A stretch of 9,282 nucleotides of DNA, taken from JBFGCT01 sp041581055 (GTDB taxonomy: Bacteria; Actinomycetota; Acidimicrobiia; Acidimicrobiales; Ilumatobacteraceae). The stretch's first letter is position 1. Every line of letters begins with the position of its first letter. The notes under the pieces are model-generated. The model was not told where the DNA came from and did not search any database. It saw only the letters and a program-made list of their open reading frames with translations. The stretch lies in NCBI GenBank assembly GCA_041581055.1, contig JBFGCT010000169.1:1-9282 (forward strand). Direction: 5' to 3'. Both the position numbers and the translations under genes were made by a program. This document shows positions 1 to 6,667 of the stretch, piece by piece.

Positions 1-1
1 C

Positions 2-601
2 GCCGTCGAGAAGTTCGACTGGCGCAAGGGCTTCAAGTTCTCGACGTACGCCACGTGGTGGATCCGCCAGGCGATCACGCGCGGCATCGCCAACACCGGC
101 CGCACGATTCGCCTCCCGGTCCACGCCGGCGACACGCTCGCCCGCCTCCAGAAGGCGCGCTCGCGGCTCGAGTTGAAGTACGGCCGCCCGGCGACGCTCT
201 CCGAGCTGGCGCGCGAGGTCGAGATGCCCGAAGACAAGGTGACCGAGGCGCTGCGCTTCGCCGCCGAGCCGCTGTCGCTCTCGGAGCCGTTGCGCGAGGA
301 CGGCGACGCCGAGCTGGGCGACGTGGTCGAGGACCGCTCGGCCGAGTCGCCGTTCGAGGTCGCCGCGACCGCCCTGCTGCCCGACGAGATCGCCCGCCTG
401 CTGGCGCCGCTCGACGAGCGCGAGCGGGAGATCCTCAAGCTCCGCTTCGGTCTCGACCGCGGCGAGCCGCGCACCCTGGAAGAGGTCGGCGAGCACTTCA
501 ACCTCACGCGAGAGCGGATTCGGCAGATCGAGGCGCGGGCGATGAGCAAGCTGCGCCATCCGTCGAGCGACACCGGCGCCCGCGACCTCCTCGCGGTCTG
601 A
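2..601 (+). CDS. Sigma-70 family RNA polymerase sigma factor, C-terminal part (5' end outside window)
   Basis: This subunit directs RNA polymerase to promoters; the visible part holds the regions that contact the -10 and -35 elements. The frame is open from base 2, so the start lies upstream and 199 residues remain. Visible residues 5-30 (FDWRKGFKFSTYATWWIRQA and onward) are regions 2.3-2.4, including the aromatic residues that melt the -10. RTIRLPVH (34-41) opens region 3. Region 4.1 spans about 128-152 (DEREREILKLRFGL). Region 4.2, with its helix-turn-helix (RTLEEVGEHFNLTRERIRQI), spans about 157-187. The fit to primary or SigB-like group 1/2 sigma factors is strong. The tail after LRHP (SSDTGARDLLAV) differs from the usual RpoD ending, and region 1 is not visible, so I do not decide between the housekeeping factor and a paralogue. 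Confidence 0.95.
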   Translation, partial: AVEKFDWRKGFKFSTYATWWIRQAITRGIANTGRTIRLPVHAGDTLARLQKARSRLELKYGRPATLSELAREVEMPEDKVTEALRFAAEPLSLSEPLREDGDAELGDVVEDRSAESPFEVAATALLPDEIARLLAPLDEREREILKLRFGLDRGEPRTLEEVGEHFNLTRERIRQIEARAMSKLRHPSSDTGARDLLAV

Positions 602-624
602 GCCGCCGGCGGGTTCTCACGGTC

Positions 625-643
625 GGCGCGTTTAGGGCGCGCC
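625..643 (+). terminator. Possible hairpin terminator after the sigma factor
   Basis: GGCGCG (625-630) pairs perfectly with CGCGCC (638-643) across a 7-nt loop, 24 bases after the sigma-factor stop. No T tract follows, so it is at best an actinobacterial-style terminator without a U-run. The rest of 602-706 is an AT-richer patch that probably holds the promoter of the next gene, but I see no clear promoter boxes. Confidence 0.3.
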
Positions 644-706
644 ATCCATCAAGGAATCGTGAAGATTTCTCTCAAGTGATCGCGCCGATCGTCCGAAGAC
701 CTTTGC

Positions 707-1204
707 GTGATCTCCGTTCGCCGGGCAAGCATCGATGACCTCGAGGCGTTGACCGCCGCGTACATCGCGGCATGGCGGGCCGGCTTCGGCCAGATGTTCC
801 CGGCCGCGGTCTTCATGCAGGACGACTTCGACCGGCAACGCCAGGCCGAGTGCCGGGCGACGCTGCTCGACGACAAGGTCGACGTGCACGTCGCCGACCG
901 GGACGGTCACGTCGTCGGCTTCCTCGGCGTCGTCGAGTCGCACGGCGTCTCGGAGATCGTGGAACTCTGGGTCCACCCGCATTCGTGGGGCTCGGGAGCG
1001 GCCCAGGCGATGCTCGCCGCGATCGAGGACCAGCACCGCAACGTCGGCCGGACGTACCTGACGGCGTGGCTCCCCGAGGACAGCCCCCGGGCTCGACGGT
1101 TCTTCGAGAAGGCCAGCTGGCGGCCATCCGGGGAGATCGGCAAGCTCGAGATCTACCCGAACGAGCCGAACCGCACGTTCGAGTACACCCGCACGCTCGT
1201 CTGA
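707..1204 (+). CDS. GNAT family N-acetyltransferase
   Basis: Predicted 165-residue cytoplasmic enzyme that moves an acetyl group from acetyl-CoA to an amine on an unknown substrate. The protein has the GNAT order: N-terminal strand with VRRASIDDLEAL (4-15), central strands VVGFLGVVES (69-78) and EIVELWVHP (83-91), then the acetyl-CoA pyrophosphate loop HSWGSG (92-97). The loop follows the Q/R-x-x-G-x-G pattern, with His in the first place. The helix AAQAMLAAIEDQ follows, and the usual C-terminal segment is SPRARRFFEKASW (about 126-138). The start is GTG at 707, because the conserved N-terminal strand begins at once after it. No good ribosome binding site precedes it. Length is normal for a single-domain GNAT. 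The substrate cannot be read from the sequence. Confidence 0.88.
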   Translation: MISVRRASIDDLEALTAAYIAAWRAGFGQMFPAAVFMQDDFDRQRQAECRATLLDDKVDVHVADRDGHVVGFLGVVESHGVSEIVELWVHPHSWGSGAAQAMLAAIEDQHRNVGRTYLTAWLPEDSPRARRFFEKASWRPSGEIGKLEIYPNEPNRTFEYTRTLV

Positions 1205-1275
1205 CCCTCACCCGGATCGGGGCGCCGGGCAATCGGCATGCGGCCGGCCGGGCAGGTATGCCATCGTCTTGTCCC

Positions 1276-2514
1276 ATGGCTGACATCGAGATCCGACCGG
1301 TCGCGTTCGAGGAACGGCGGGCGGCGATCGACGCGCTCCGCGCCGCGTTGCTCGACCAGCCGATCGCCGACGAAGGGTTCGATGGCGGACACGACTCGTG
1401 GGAGGACTCCGACGCCCTGGCCGCGTGGGACGGGGGCCGATGTGTCGGCAACGCGGCGGCGTTCCGACTCCGCATGACGGTCCCCGGCGGCGCCCGGCCG
1501 GCGACCGCCGGGGTCACTCGGGTCGGCGTGTTGCCGACCCACACGCGACGCGGGTTGCTCCGGCGGATGATGGAGCGCCTGCTGCGCGAGGCGCACGAGC
1601 GGGGACAGGTGATCGCGGCGCTGCTCGCCAGCGAGGCCCCGATCTACGGCCGGTTCGGGTACGGCCTGGCGACCGACGATGTCGCGGTGCAGGTGACGAC
1701 CGCGACGGCGCGGCCACTGCGCGGCGAGCCGGTCGGTGGTTCGATCCGCACGGTCGCCCGCGCCGATCTGGACGCCGTCATCCCCGATCTGTACGACCGG
1801 TGCGCCCAACGGCGCGCCGGGATGGTGACCCGCGCGCCGTGGATCTGGAGGTCCGAGCTGACGAACGTCGAGAACCCCGCTGCGGAACACCCGAACCGGG
1901 GCGAGTTCGTCGCCGTCCACACCGACGAGAACGGCGTCGACGACGGCTATGTGCGATACCAGGTCGGGTGGGACGACGAGTTCGGCGAGGTTCCACGGGC
2001 CAGCGGGGTGGTGCACGACCTCGTCGGCGCGACCCCGACGGCCGAGCGGGCGCTGTGGGCGTACCTGCTCGACGTCGACCTCGTCCGGACGTGGACCGCG
2101 GAGAAGCGGCCGGCGAACGACCCGATCCGACGGGCGTTCCACGACCTGCGGGCCTACGCGACCAAACGGCGGATCGACGAGCTGTGGGTCCACCTCCTCG
2201 ACGTCGACGCCGCGCTCGGCGCCCGCGCGTACGGGCCGGCGGCCGGGGCCGTCGTCGTCGCGATCGATGACCCCATGTTCGAGCACAACCGGGGGACGTG
2301 GAGGATCTCCGCCGACGGCGCCGCGCGCACCGACGAGCCGGCCGACGTCGCCGTCGATATCGCGACGGCCTCGGCCGCGTATCTCGGGGGCGTGCCCTGG
2401 CGCGATCTCGCCGACTCGGGGGAGGTGCGCGGCGAGGTCGACCGCGGCACGCTGGACCGCCTCGACGCGCTGTTCGCCGTCCATCCCACCCCGTTCTGCG
2501 GCACCGACTTCTGA
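1276..2514 (+). CDS. Eis-like GNAT acetyltransferase (enhanced intracellular survival family)
   Basis: This 412-residue protein matches the Eis family in length and architecture: an N-terminal GNAT domain, a second degenerate GNAT-like domain and a C-terminal sterol-carrier-like domain. VGVLPTHTRRGLLRRMM (83-99) is the acetyl-CoA binding loop (V-x-V-x-P-x-x-R-R-x-G style). IYGRFGYGLAT (123-133) is the family signature containing the Tyr that acts as general acid in mycobacterial Eis. The chain ends in Phe; in mycobacterial Eis the C-terminal Phe carboxylate is the general base, so the catalytic end looks preserved. Known relatives acetylate aminoglycosides at several amines or acetylate protein lysines; the substrate here is unknown. 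ATG at 1276 is chosen because IEIRPV is the usual N-terminus. An in-frame ATG at 1258 would add only six residues. It follows the smaller GNAT by 71 bases on the same strand. Confidence 0.9.
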   Translation: MADIEIRPVAFEERRAAIDALRAALLDQPIADEGFDGGHDSWEDSDALAAWDGGRCVGNAAAFRLRMTVPGGARPATAGVTRVGVLPTHTRRGLLRRMMERLLREAHERGQVIAALLASEAPIYGRFGYGLATDDVAVQVTTATARPLRGEPVGGSIRTVARADLDAVIPDLYDRCAQRRAGMVTRAPWIWRSELTNVENPAAEHPNRGEFVAVHTDENGVDDGYVRYQVGWDDEFGEVPRASGVVHDLVGATPTAERALWAYLLDVDLVRTWTAEKRPANDPIRRAFHDLRAYATKRRIDELWVHLLDVDAALGARAYGPAAGAVVVAIDDPMFEHNRGTWRISADGAARTDEPADVAVDIATASAAYLGGVPWRDLADSGEVRGEVDRGTLDRLDALFAVHPTPFCGTDF

Positions 2515-2541
2515 TTCTCCCTCCCCCGCGTCCCCGGTAGT

Positions 2542-2557
2542 CGGCGGATTGCCGCCG
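2542..2557 (+). terminator. Possible hairpin after the Eis-like gene
   Basis: CGGCGG (2542-2547) and CCGCCG (2552-2557) form a perfect 6-bp stem with an ATTG loop, 27 bases after the stop of the Eis-like gene. No T-run follows. Apart from this and a candidate -10 box at 2669, the 166-base gap 2515-2680 shows nothing I can name. Confidence 0.3.
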
Positions 2558-2668
2558 GGGGTGGTGCTCGGGGATGCGACGTGCTCCAGGGCAGCGTCGG
2601 CGATCGGCGCCAGCGCGCTGTGTGCCGCGAGCGCCCGAATCGGGATACGCCACGCGTCGCGGCGTCGG

Positions 2669-2674
2669 TAGCGT
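2669..2674 (+). promoter_or_regulatory. Candidate -10 box of a leaderless promoter for the MFS gene
   Basis: TAGCGT fits the TANNNT consensus and lies six bases before the GTG start at 2681. That spacing would start transcription at or next to the start codon. No Shine-Dalgarno site is present, which agrees with leaderless translation, common in actinobacteria. I see no convincing -35. Confidence 0.35.
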
Positions 2675-2680
2675 GCGCCG

Positions 2681-3925
2681 GTGGCCACCGCCCGAGACGT
2701 GTTGCGGATCCCGGCGGTGCGCCGGTACCTGCTGTCGACCGCGCTGGCCGCGGTCGGCACCAACATCCTGGTCACCGTCCTGTTCAAGCAGGCCTTCGAC
2801 CTCACCGGCAACGAGCTCGACATCGGCTGGATCGGGCTCGCCCAGTTCGTGCCGGCGATCCTCCTCGTCCTCGTCAGCGGATGGGTCGCCGACCGGTTCG
2901 ACCGCCGCCGGGTGAGCGCGTTGTTCTTGCTCGGCCGGGCGTTGTGCGCGCTCGCCCTCATCGTGCACAGCCGGGCCGAGCCGGGCACGGTGTGGCCGTT
3001 GTTCCTGATCGCCTTCGTGTTCGGCGCGTCCGACGCGATGCTCGCCCCGGCCCGCCGGTCGATCGCCCCGTTGCTGGCGCCGTCCCACAACTTCCCGCAG
3101 GTCGTGGCGCTGTGGACGGCGACGTTCACCGGCTCGGCGATCGTCGGGCCGGTGCTCGGCGGCTTCCTCTACAGCGTCGGCGCCGACCTCGCGTACGGGC
3201 TGGCGGCGTTCCTCGAGTTCGCCGCGATCGTCCCGCTCGTGTTCATCGCATATCACCGCGAGCCCGAGCGGCTCACCGAGCGGCCGACCATGTCCAAGGC
3301 GCTCGACGGATTGCGGTTCGTCCGCCGGACGCCGGTCGTGCTGGCGACGATCTCCCTCGACCTGTTCGCCGTGCTCTTCGGTGGGGCGATCGCCCTGATC
3401 CCGGCGGTCGCCAGCGAGCGGCTCGGCGTCGGCGACATCGCCTACGGCTGGCTCCGAGCGGCGCCCGGCATCGGCGCCGCGCTGATGGCAATCGTCCTGG
3501 CGGTCCGACCGATCTCGCGGCGGGTCGGGCCGACGTTGATCGTCGCCGTGGCGATCTTCGGGCTCGGCACCATGGTGTTCGGCCTGACGCGGAACTACGC
3601 GGTCGCGTTCGTCGCCATCCTCGTCGCCGCGGCGGCCGACATGATCTCGATGTACATCCGCGGCTCGATCGTCCCGCTCGTGACGCCCGACGACCAGCTC
3701 GGTCGCGTCAGCGCGGTCGAGGGGGTGTTCATCGGCGCCTCCAACGAGCTCGGCGCGTTCGAGAGCGGGGTGGCGGCCAGGGCGTTCGGGCTGCCCTGGG
3801 CGATCGCCGGGGGCGGGTTCATCACGGTCGCCATCGCCGCCGGCTTCGCCGTGATGTTCCCGTCGCTGCGCAGGATCGACACCTTCGACGAACTGCGCCC
3901 CGAACCCCGGCCGATCGCCTCCTGA
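2681..3925 (+). CDS. MFS transporter, putative exporter (EntS / MFS_3-like)
   Basis: Predicted 414-residue inner-membrane permease with about 12 hydrophobic helices, the normal size for the major facilitator superfamily. Residues 67-78 (GWVADRFDRRRV) are the motif A loop between helices 2 and 3. The ARRSIAPLLAPS stretch and the loop MSKALDGLRFVRRTPV, between the two six-helix halves, resemble the MFS_3 (transmembrane secretion effector / EntS) group, whose members export siderophores or drugs. The substrate here is unknown. The start is GTG at 2681, where the N-terminal RIPAVRRYLL segment leads directly into helix 1. The gene follows the Eis-like gene after 166 bases, with its own candidate promoter. 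The tail after the last helix is short and charged. Confidence 0.88.
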   Translation: MATARDVLRIPAVRRYLLSTALAAVGTNILVTVLFKQAFDLTGNELDIGWIGLAQFVPAILLVLVSGWVADRFDRRRVSALFLLGRALCALALIVHSRAEPGTVWPLFLIAFVFGASDAMLAPARRSIAPLLAPSHNFPQVVALWTATFTGSAIVGPVLGGFLYSVGADLAYGLAAFLEFAAIVPLVFIAYHREPERLTERPTMSKALDGLRFVRRTPVVLATISLDLFAVLFGGAIALIPAVASERLGVGDIAYGWLRAAPGIGAALMAIVLAVRPISRRVGPTLIVAVAIFGLGTMVFGLTRNYAVAFVAILVAAAADMISMYIRGSIVPLVTPDDQLGRVSAVEGVFIGASNELGAFESGVAARAFGLPWAIAGGGFITVAIAAGFAVMFPSLRRIDTFDELRPEPRPIAS

Positions 3926-3955
3926 ACATCGGGCGGGGCCCGGGCGGGTCGGTTT

Positions 3956-3972
3956 CGCACCGCCGCGGTGCG
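3956..3972 (+). terminator. Possible hairpin after the MFS gene
   Basis: CGCACC (3956-3961) pairs with GGTGCG (3967-3972) over a GCCGC loop, 30 bases after the MFS stop. No T-run follows on the plus strand. It may end MFS transcription or simply reflect GC-rich sequence. Confidence 0.3.
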
Positions 3973-3987
3973 GGTAACCGGACGTCG

Positions 3988-4044
3988 ATGCCTCGTCCGC
4001 CCACGATCGTCAGCGCCACGGGTCGGCCACCGGTTGCGCGATGA
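3988..4044 (+). other. Candidate 18-codon upstream ORF overlapping the next start by ATGA
   Basis: ATG at 3988 opens an 18-residue frame (MPRPPTIVSATGRPPVAR) whose TGA overlaps the ATG of the membrane-protein gene in an ATGA arrangement. Such an overlap can couple translation of a short leader to the gene after it. No ribosome binding site is visible and the peptide has no recognisable motif, so chance is a serious alternative. Confidence 0.2.
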
Positions 4045-4724
4045 CAGCGGCCACGCGTCGTGACGGCGGGGCGGAGACGGACGGCGCCGAGCCCCGCTGG
4101 TCGGAGCTGCGGTGGGCGTTGGCCGGCGGGGCGTTCGCCGCCGCCGGGGTCTTCGGCGTCGCCGCCCTCGTCGGGCGGGTGAGCGCGTTCGAGGCCCGCC
4201 GGCTCGTCGAGGGGATCAAGCCGACCGCCACCTTCGCCGCCTCGACCTACATCGGCGCCGGGGCGACGATCCTCGCGCTGATGGCCACGGTGATCGCGTT
4301 CAGCCTCAGCCACGAGTCGGACTTTCGGGCGAGCCACTACCGGCGGCTGCGGATCGTCGCGACGTCGACGACCGGCCTGATCGTCGTCGCCATCGCCCTG
4401 ATCACGGTGCTGGTCGTCCCGGTCGCCGGCGTCGAGACGACATCGACGGGCTACGTCGTGCTGTATTGGGCGATCCTCGTGCTCGGCTCGCTCGGCGGAG
4501 GGCTCACGGTGATGATCGTGCTGATGCTCAACTACGCCGTGCGCGGGCTGATCGACCTCGGCATGGAGGGAAGCAGCTACCTCACCGTCGCCGAGGAGAC
4601 GGCCGAGGAGACGGCCGACGAGCCCGAGGACGCGGGGTCACACCAGCCCGACGCACCGGTGAGAGCTACGGCGGAGGGGTCACCCCAACTCTCACCGGTG
4701 GACACCAGCCCGACGCACCGGTGA
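4041..4724 (+). CDS. Small four-helix membrane protein of unknown function with a repeat-encoded tail
   Basis: I do not recognise the family. The 227-residue chain has a charged N-terminus (about 1-22) and four hydrophobic segments at about 24-46, 67-89, 103-130 and 136-168. The loop HESDFRASHYRRLR, between helices 2 and 3, is rich in Arg and His. After helix 4 comes an acidic stretch, EETAEETADEPEDAG, about 185-199. No enzyme motif is seen, so a structural or regulatory membrane role is possible. Residues 201-227 are encoded by the 62-bp tandem repeat, and the stop is the TGA inside GGTGAGAG of the second copy. The natural C-terminus was probably different, with the tail acquired when the repeat arrived or expanded. 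The start is ATG at 4041; no Shine-Dalgarno site precedes it, and an 18-codon ORF overlaps the start. Confidence 0.72.
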   Translation: MTAATRRDGGAETDGAEPRWSELRWALAGGAFAAAGVFGVAALVGRVSAFEARRLVEGIKPTATFAASTYIGAGATILALMATVIAFSLSHESDFRASHYRRLRIVATSTTGLIVVAIALITVLVVPVAGVETTSTGYVVLYWAILVLGSLGGGLTVMIVLMLNYAVRGLIDLGMEGSSYLTVAEETAEETADEPEDAGSHQPDAPVRATAEGSPQLSPVDTSPTHR

Positions 4725-4826
4725 GAGCTACGGCGGAGGGGTCACCCCAACTCTCACCGGTGGACACCAGCCCGATCCACCGTTGACAGCTACGGCGGAG
4801 GGGTCGCCCCAACTCTCACCGGTGGA
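4641..4826 (+). repeat. Three-copy 62-bp tandem repeat with internal inverted repeats
   Basis: Units lie at 4641-4702, 4703-4764 and 4765-4826. The first two are identical; the third differs at several bases in the left arm and once near the centre (TCACCCC to TCGCCCC). Each intact unit contains CACCGGTGAGAG, 23 bases, then CTCTCACCGGTG: a perfect 12-bp inverted repeat. Within the spacer, GGGG-TCA-CCCC can form a small inner hairpin. In the third copy the left arm is CACCGTTGACAG, so its stem is weakened with no compensating change. The array fills the gap between two convergent genes and enters the coding sequence of the left one. A bidirectional terminator, REP-like element or slippage product are all possible. 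The same design occurs once more at 9059-9099. Confidence 0.93.
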
Positions 4827-4840
4827 GCGGGCGCCCACCG

Positions 4841-5851
4841 TCAGCGCCGGGATTTCCAACGTGGGGGATCGAGGTACTCGCGGAGTCCGCCCCACGCCTG
4901 GCCCGCCTCTTCGGTGTCGGCATGGGCGGCTCGGAGGTCGGCGGTGTACAGCGAGATCTCGCACAGATCCCACCAGAGCCGATACAGCTGGACGGACGCC
5001 GGGTCGACCTCGACGCCGGTGCGCGCCGTGTAGTCCCCCGCGATTCCGGGCTCGTCGTCGATCAGCATCCACAAGTCCCGCTCGGGCGGCGCCAGGAGCG
5101 CCGTGTCCCAGTCGACCAGGACGACGCCCGCGGCGGTCGTGATCGTGTTCGCTCGGTGGGGCTCGCCGTGGGTGATGACGAAGCGTTGCGGCGAACGGGC
5201 AACCTCGGCGACGAGGCCGTCGTAGCGGGCCAGCGCGCCGCTCACATCGGCGGCGTGTCGCCGAAGCAGTCGCCGGGCCTTGTCGGCGTGCGGGCCAGGG
5301 CCCCAGCTCGAGTCGTGGTCGGTGAGCGCCACGAGGAGTTGGTCGCGGCTCGGAATGACGAAGTCGTCGGCGCGCGCGACGTCGTGGGCGGTCGCTGTGG
5401 CGTGGTGGAGCGCGACCAGTCGATCGAGGACCGCGAGCCGATCGGCACGCGACGGGTACGCACCCCAGCCGTGGGTGACGCCCTCGACGTGTTCGTAGAC
5501 GGCGGCGAGGTAGCGACCGACGACCCGCCGCGCGACGTCACCGGTCCGCGTGGGGAGCGGCGCGATGACGAAGGCGAGACCGGCGGCTCGCAAGGCGCGC
5601 GCCGCGCCGAGCGCCGCGGTGAGCCGGGCGGAGGCGCCGTCTCGGGTGTCGGCGGCATCCCGTCCGCGGGCGTCGAGATCGTCGACGGTGACGAACCAAC
5701 GCTGGTTCTTCGCTGAGGCGCGCCAGTGGTGGCTTCCGAAGCCGACCGGCGCGTACTCGATCTCGTCGACCACCAGATCCCAGCCGGCCGCCAGCGCAGC
5801 TGCCACTGACGAATCCGACAGATCAGGCGGCCTCGCGAACACCGGGCTCAC
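4841..5851 (-). CDS. Aminoglycoside phosphotransferase family kinase, APH(9)-like
   Basis: Predicted 336-residue cytoplasmic small-molecule kinase of the APH / choline-kinase fold. The N-terminus (ARPPDLSDSS, then EYAPVGFGSHHW, about 32-43) and RWFVTVDDLD (51-60) form the ATP-binding lobe seen in spectinomycin-phosphotransferase-like proteins. The catalytic loop is HGEPHRAN (228-235), with Glu where classic APH enzymes have Asp. VLVDWDTALLAPPERDLW (244-261) contains the metal-binding D247-W-D249 motif. Known relatives phosphorylate antibiotics, but many members have other or unknown substrates. The start is taken as GTG at 5851, next to the conserved N-terminus; an in-frame GTG at 5890 would add 13 Arg/Gly-rich residues. 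Neither has a Shine-Dalgarno site. The gene ends 14 bases from the tandem repeat and converges on the four-helix membrane-protein gene. Confidence 0.87.
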   Translation of the reverse strand: MSPVFARPPDLSDSSVAAALAAGWDLVVDEIEYAPVGFGSHHWRASAKNQRWFVTVDDLDARGRDAADTRDGASARLTAALGAARALRAAGLAFVIAPLPTRTGDVARRVVGRYLAAVYEHVEGVTHGWGAYPSRADRLAVLDRLVALHHATATAHDVARADDFVIPSRDQLLVALTDHDSSWGPGPHADKARRLLRRHAADVSGALARYDGLVAEVARSPQRFVITHGEPHRANTITTAAGVVLVDWDTALLAPPERDLWMLIDDEPGIAGDYTARTGVEVDPASVQLYRLWWDLCEISLYTADLRAAHADTEEAGQAWGGLREYLDPPRWKSRR

Positions 5852-5922
5852 GGTACGACCAGGGCGTCCGCGCCGCCACGCGCCCGACACCGGCTACGAA
5901 CCGTCGGCTCGTCGGCGGCGGT

Positions 5923-5974
5923 TCGGGCGTTCGCCCGATCCGAGGACGGGTTCGGTGTGCCGCCCTCGGATCGG
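5923..5974 (-). terminator. Two overlapping hairpins between the carbonic anhydrase and APH genes
   Basis: TCGGGCG (5923-5929) and CGCCCGA (5932-5938) form one perfect 7-bp stem. CCGATCCGAGG (5935-5945) and CCTCGGATCGG (5964-5974) form a perfect 11-bp stem with an 18-nt loop. The two share 5935-5938, so they exclude each other. On the minus strand they lie just after the carbonic anhydrase stop and before the APH start, so termination or attenuation is possible. No U-run follows. Confidence 0.45.
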
Positions 5975-5980
5975 CGCGGG

Positions 5981-6667
5981 TCACACGGCGATGACGTCTA
6001 CCTTGCCCGTCTTGATGCGGTACATCCCGCCCACCAGCTTGATGATTCCATCCCGCTCCTTCCCCTGCAGGATCGGGCTTCTTTCCCGAATACGGGCAAC
6101 CGTCAATCTGACGTTCTGTTCGGCGACTCGGTCAACGTACCGGTAATTGTCGCCTGATCGATTTCCGCGAAACGTCGTGGCCTCGACCGCCGGCCGAATG
6201 TTGTACAGCATCGCCGTGATGTTTCCGGCGTCGGTTGCCGCCACGGTATGGCGGATCGCGCCGCATCGCTCATGCCCCAAGACGAGAATCAGCTTCGCGC
6301 CTCCTCCGCCGCCTGCTTCCCCGTCGTCCGGGGGCAGCACGGCGAACTCCATGCTGCCGAGGATGTCACCGTTCTCGAAATTGCCGGCAACCCGAGCAAC
6401 GAACACACTCCCGATGCCCTGGTCGAATACATCCTCGACGGGGATGCGTGAATCGAGGCACGACAGAATCACAGCCATCGGATGTTGACCGTCCGCAGCA
6501 TCGCGCACCTGCTTGGGGCGGTCTCTGCTGGTCAGCGACCCGGCAACGAATCGCTCGTTGCCCGCCAAGAGTCGTTCGAGGACATCGTCGGGAGTCAGCG
6601 CGTCTCGTTCCTTGCGGGTGAGCACGTGTGCACCGCGTGGCGGCGTGGCATTCAATTCTTTCGACAT
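5981..6667 (-). CDS. Beta-class carbonic anhydrase
   Basis: Predicted 228-residue zinc enzyme that interconverts CO2 and bicarbonate in the cytoplasm. The zinc ligands are visible as C70 (ILSCLDSR) and H132-C135 (GHERCGA). D72 and R74 of CLDSR form the conserved catalytic dyad. VFVARVAGN (88-96) and ILGSMEFAV (102-110) match the family core. Between the usual MEFAV strand and LILVLGH sits an unusual Pro/Asp/Gly-rich insertion (PPDDGEAGGGGGAK, 112-125). ATG at 6667 is chosen because AGGAG lies 12 bases before it. A longer start at 6724 falls inside a TATGAT box. Codon choice is less GC-biased than in the neighbours (AAA, GAA, TTG, AAT, AGA near the start), which hints at transfer. It lies between two APH-type kinase genes on the same strand. 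Confidence 0.93.
   Translation of the reverse strand: MSKELNATPPRGAHVLTRKERDALTPDDVLERLLAGNERFVAGSLTSRDRPKQVRDAADGQHPMAVILSCLDSRIPVEDVFDQGIGSVFVARVAGNFENGDILGSMEFAVLPPDDGEAGGGGGAKLILVLGHERCGAIRHTVAATDAGNITAMLYNIRPAVEATTFRGNRSGDNYRYVDRVAEQNVRLTVARIRERSPILQGKERDGIIKLVGGMYRIKTGKVDVIAV

Noticed and set aside
772..1275. Upstream extension of the Eis-like frame to 772
   Set aside because: It overlaps the GNAT gene out of frame and is Arg/Pro-rich; the conserved N-terminus begins at 1276.
2515..2680. Minus-strand peptide in this gap with protein-like character (DAWRIPIRALAAHSALAPIADA)
   Set aside because: It has no start or stop of its own and simply reads through into shadow frames on both sides; a decayed gene cannot be shown from one sequence.
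1153..3129. A 658-codon open frame on the minus strand
   Set aside because: It is antisense to the Eis-like and MFS genes, with Arg/Pro/Asp-rich low-complexity translation and no domain; it is a GC-rich shadow frame.
4722..4724. TGA of the four-helix protein read as selenocysteine, since a tRNA-Sec is present
   Set aside because: The stop lies in a non-coding-type repeat, the downstream frame is only repeat sequence, and no catalytic context or family precedent is seen.
4641..4826. A CRISPR array
   Set aside because: Copies are adjacent with no variable spacers between repeats and no cas genes; it is a plain tandem repeat.
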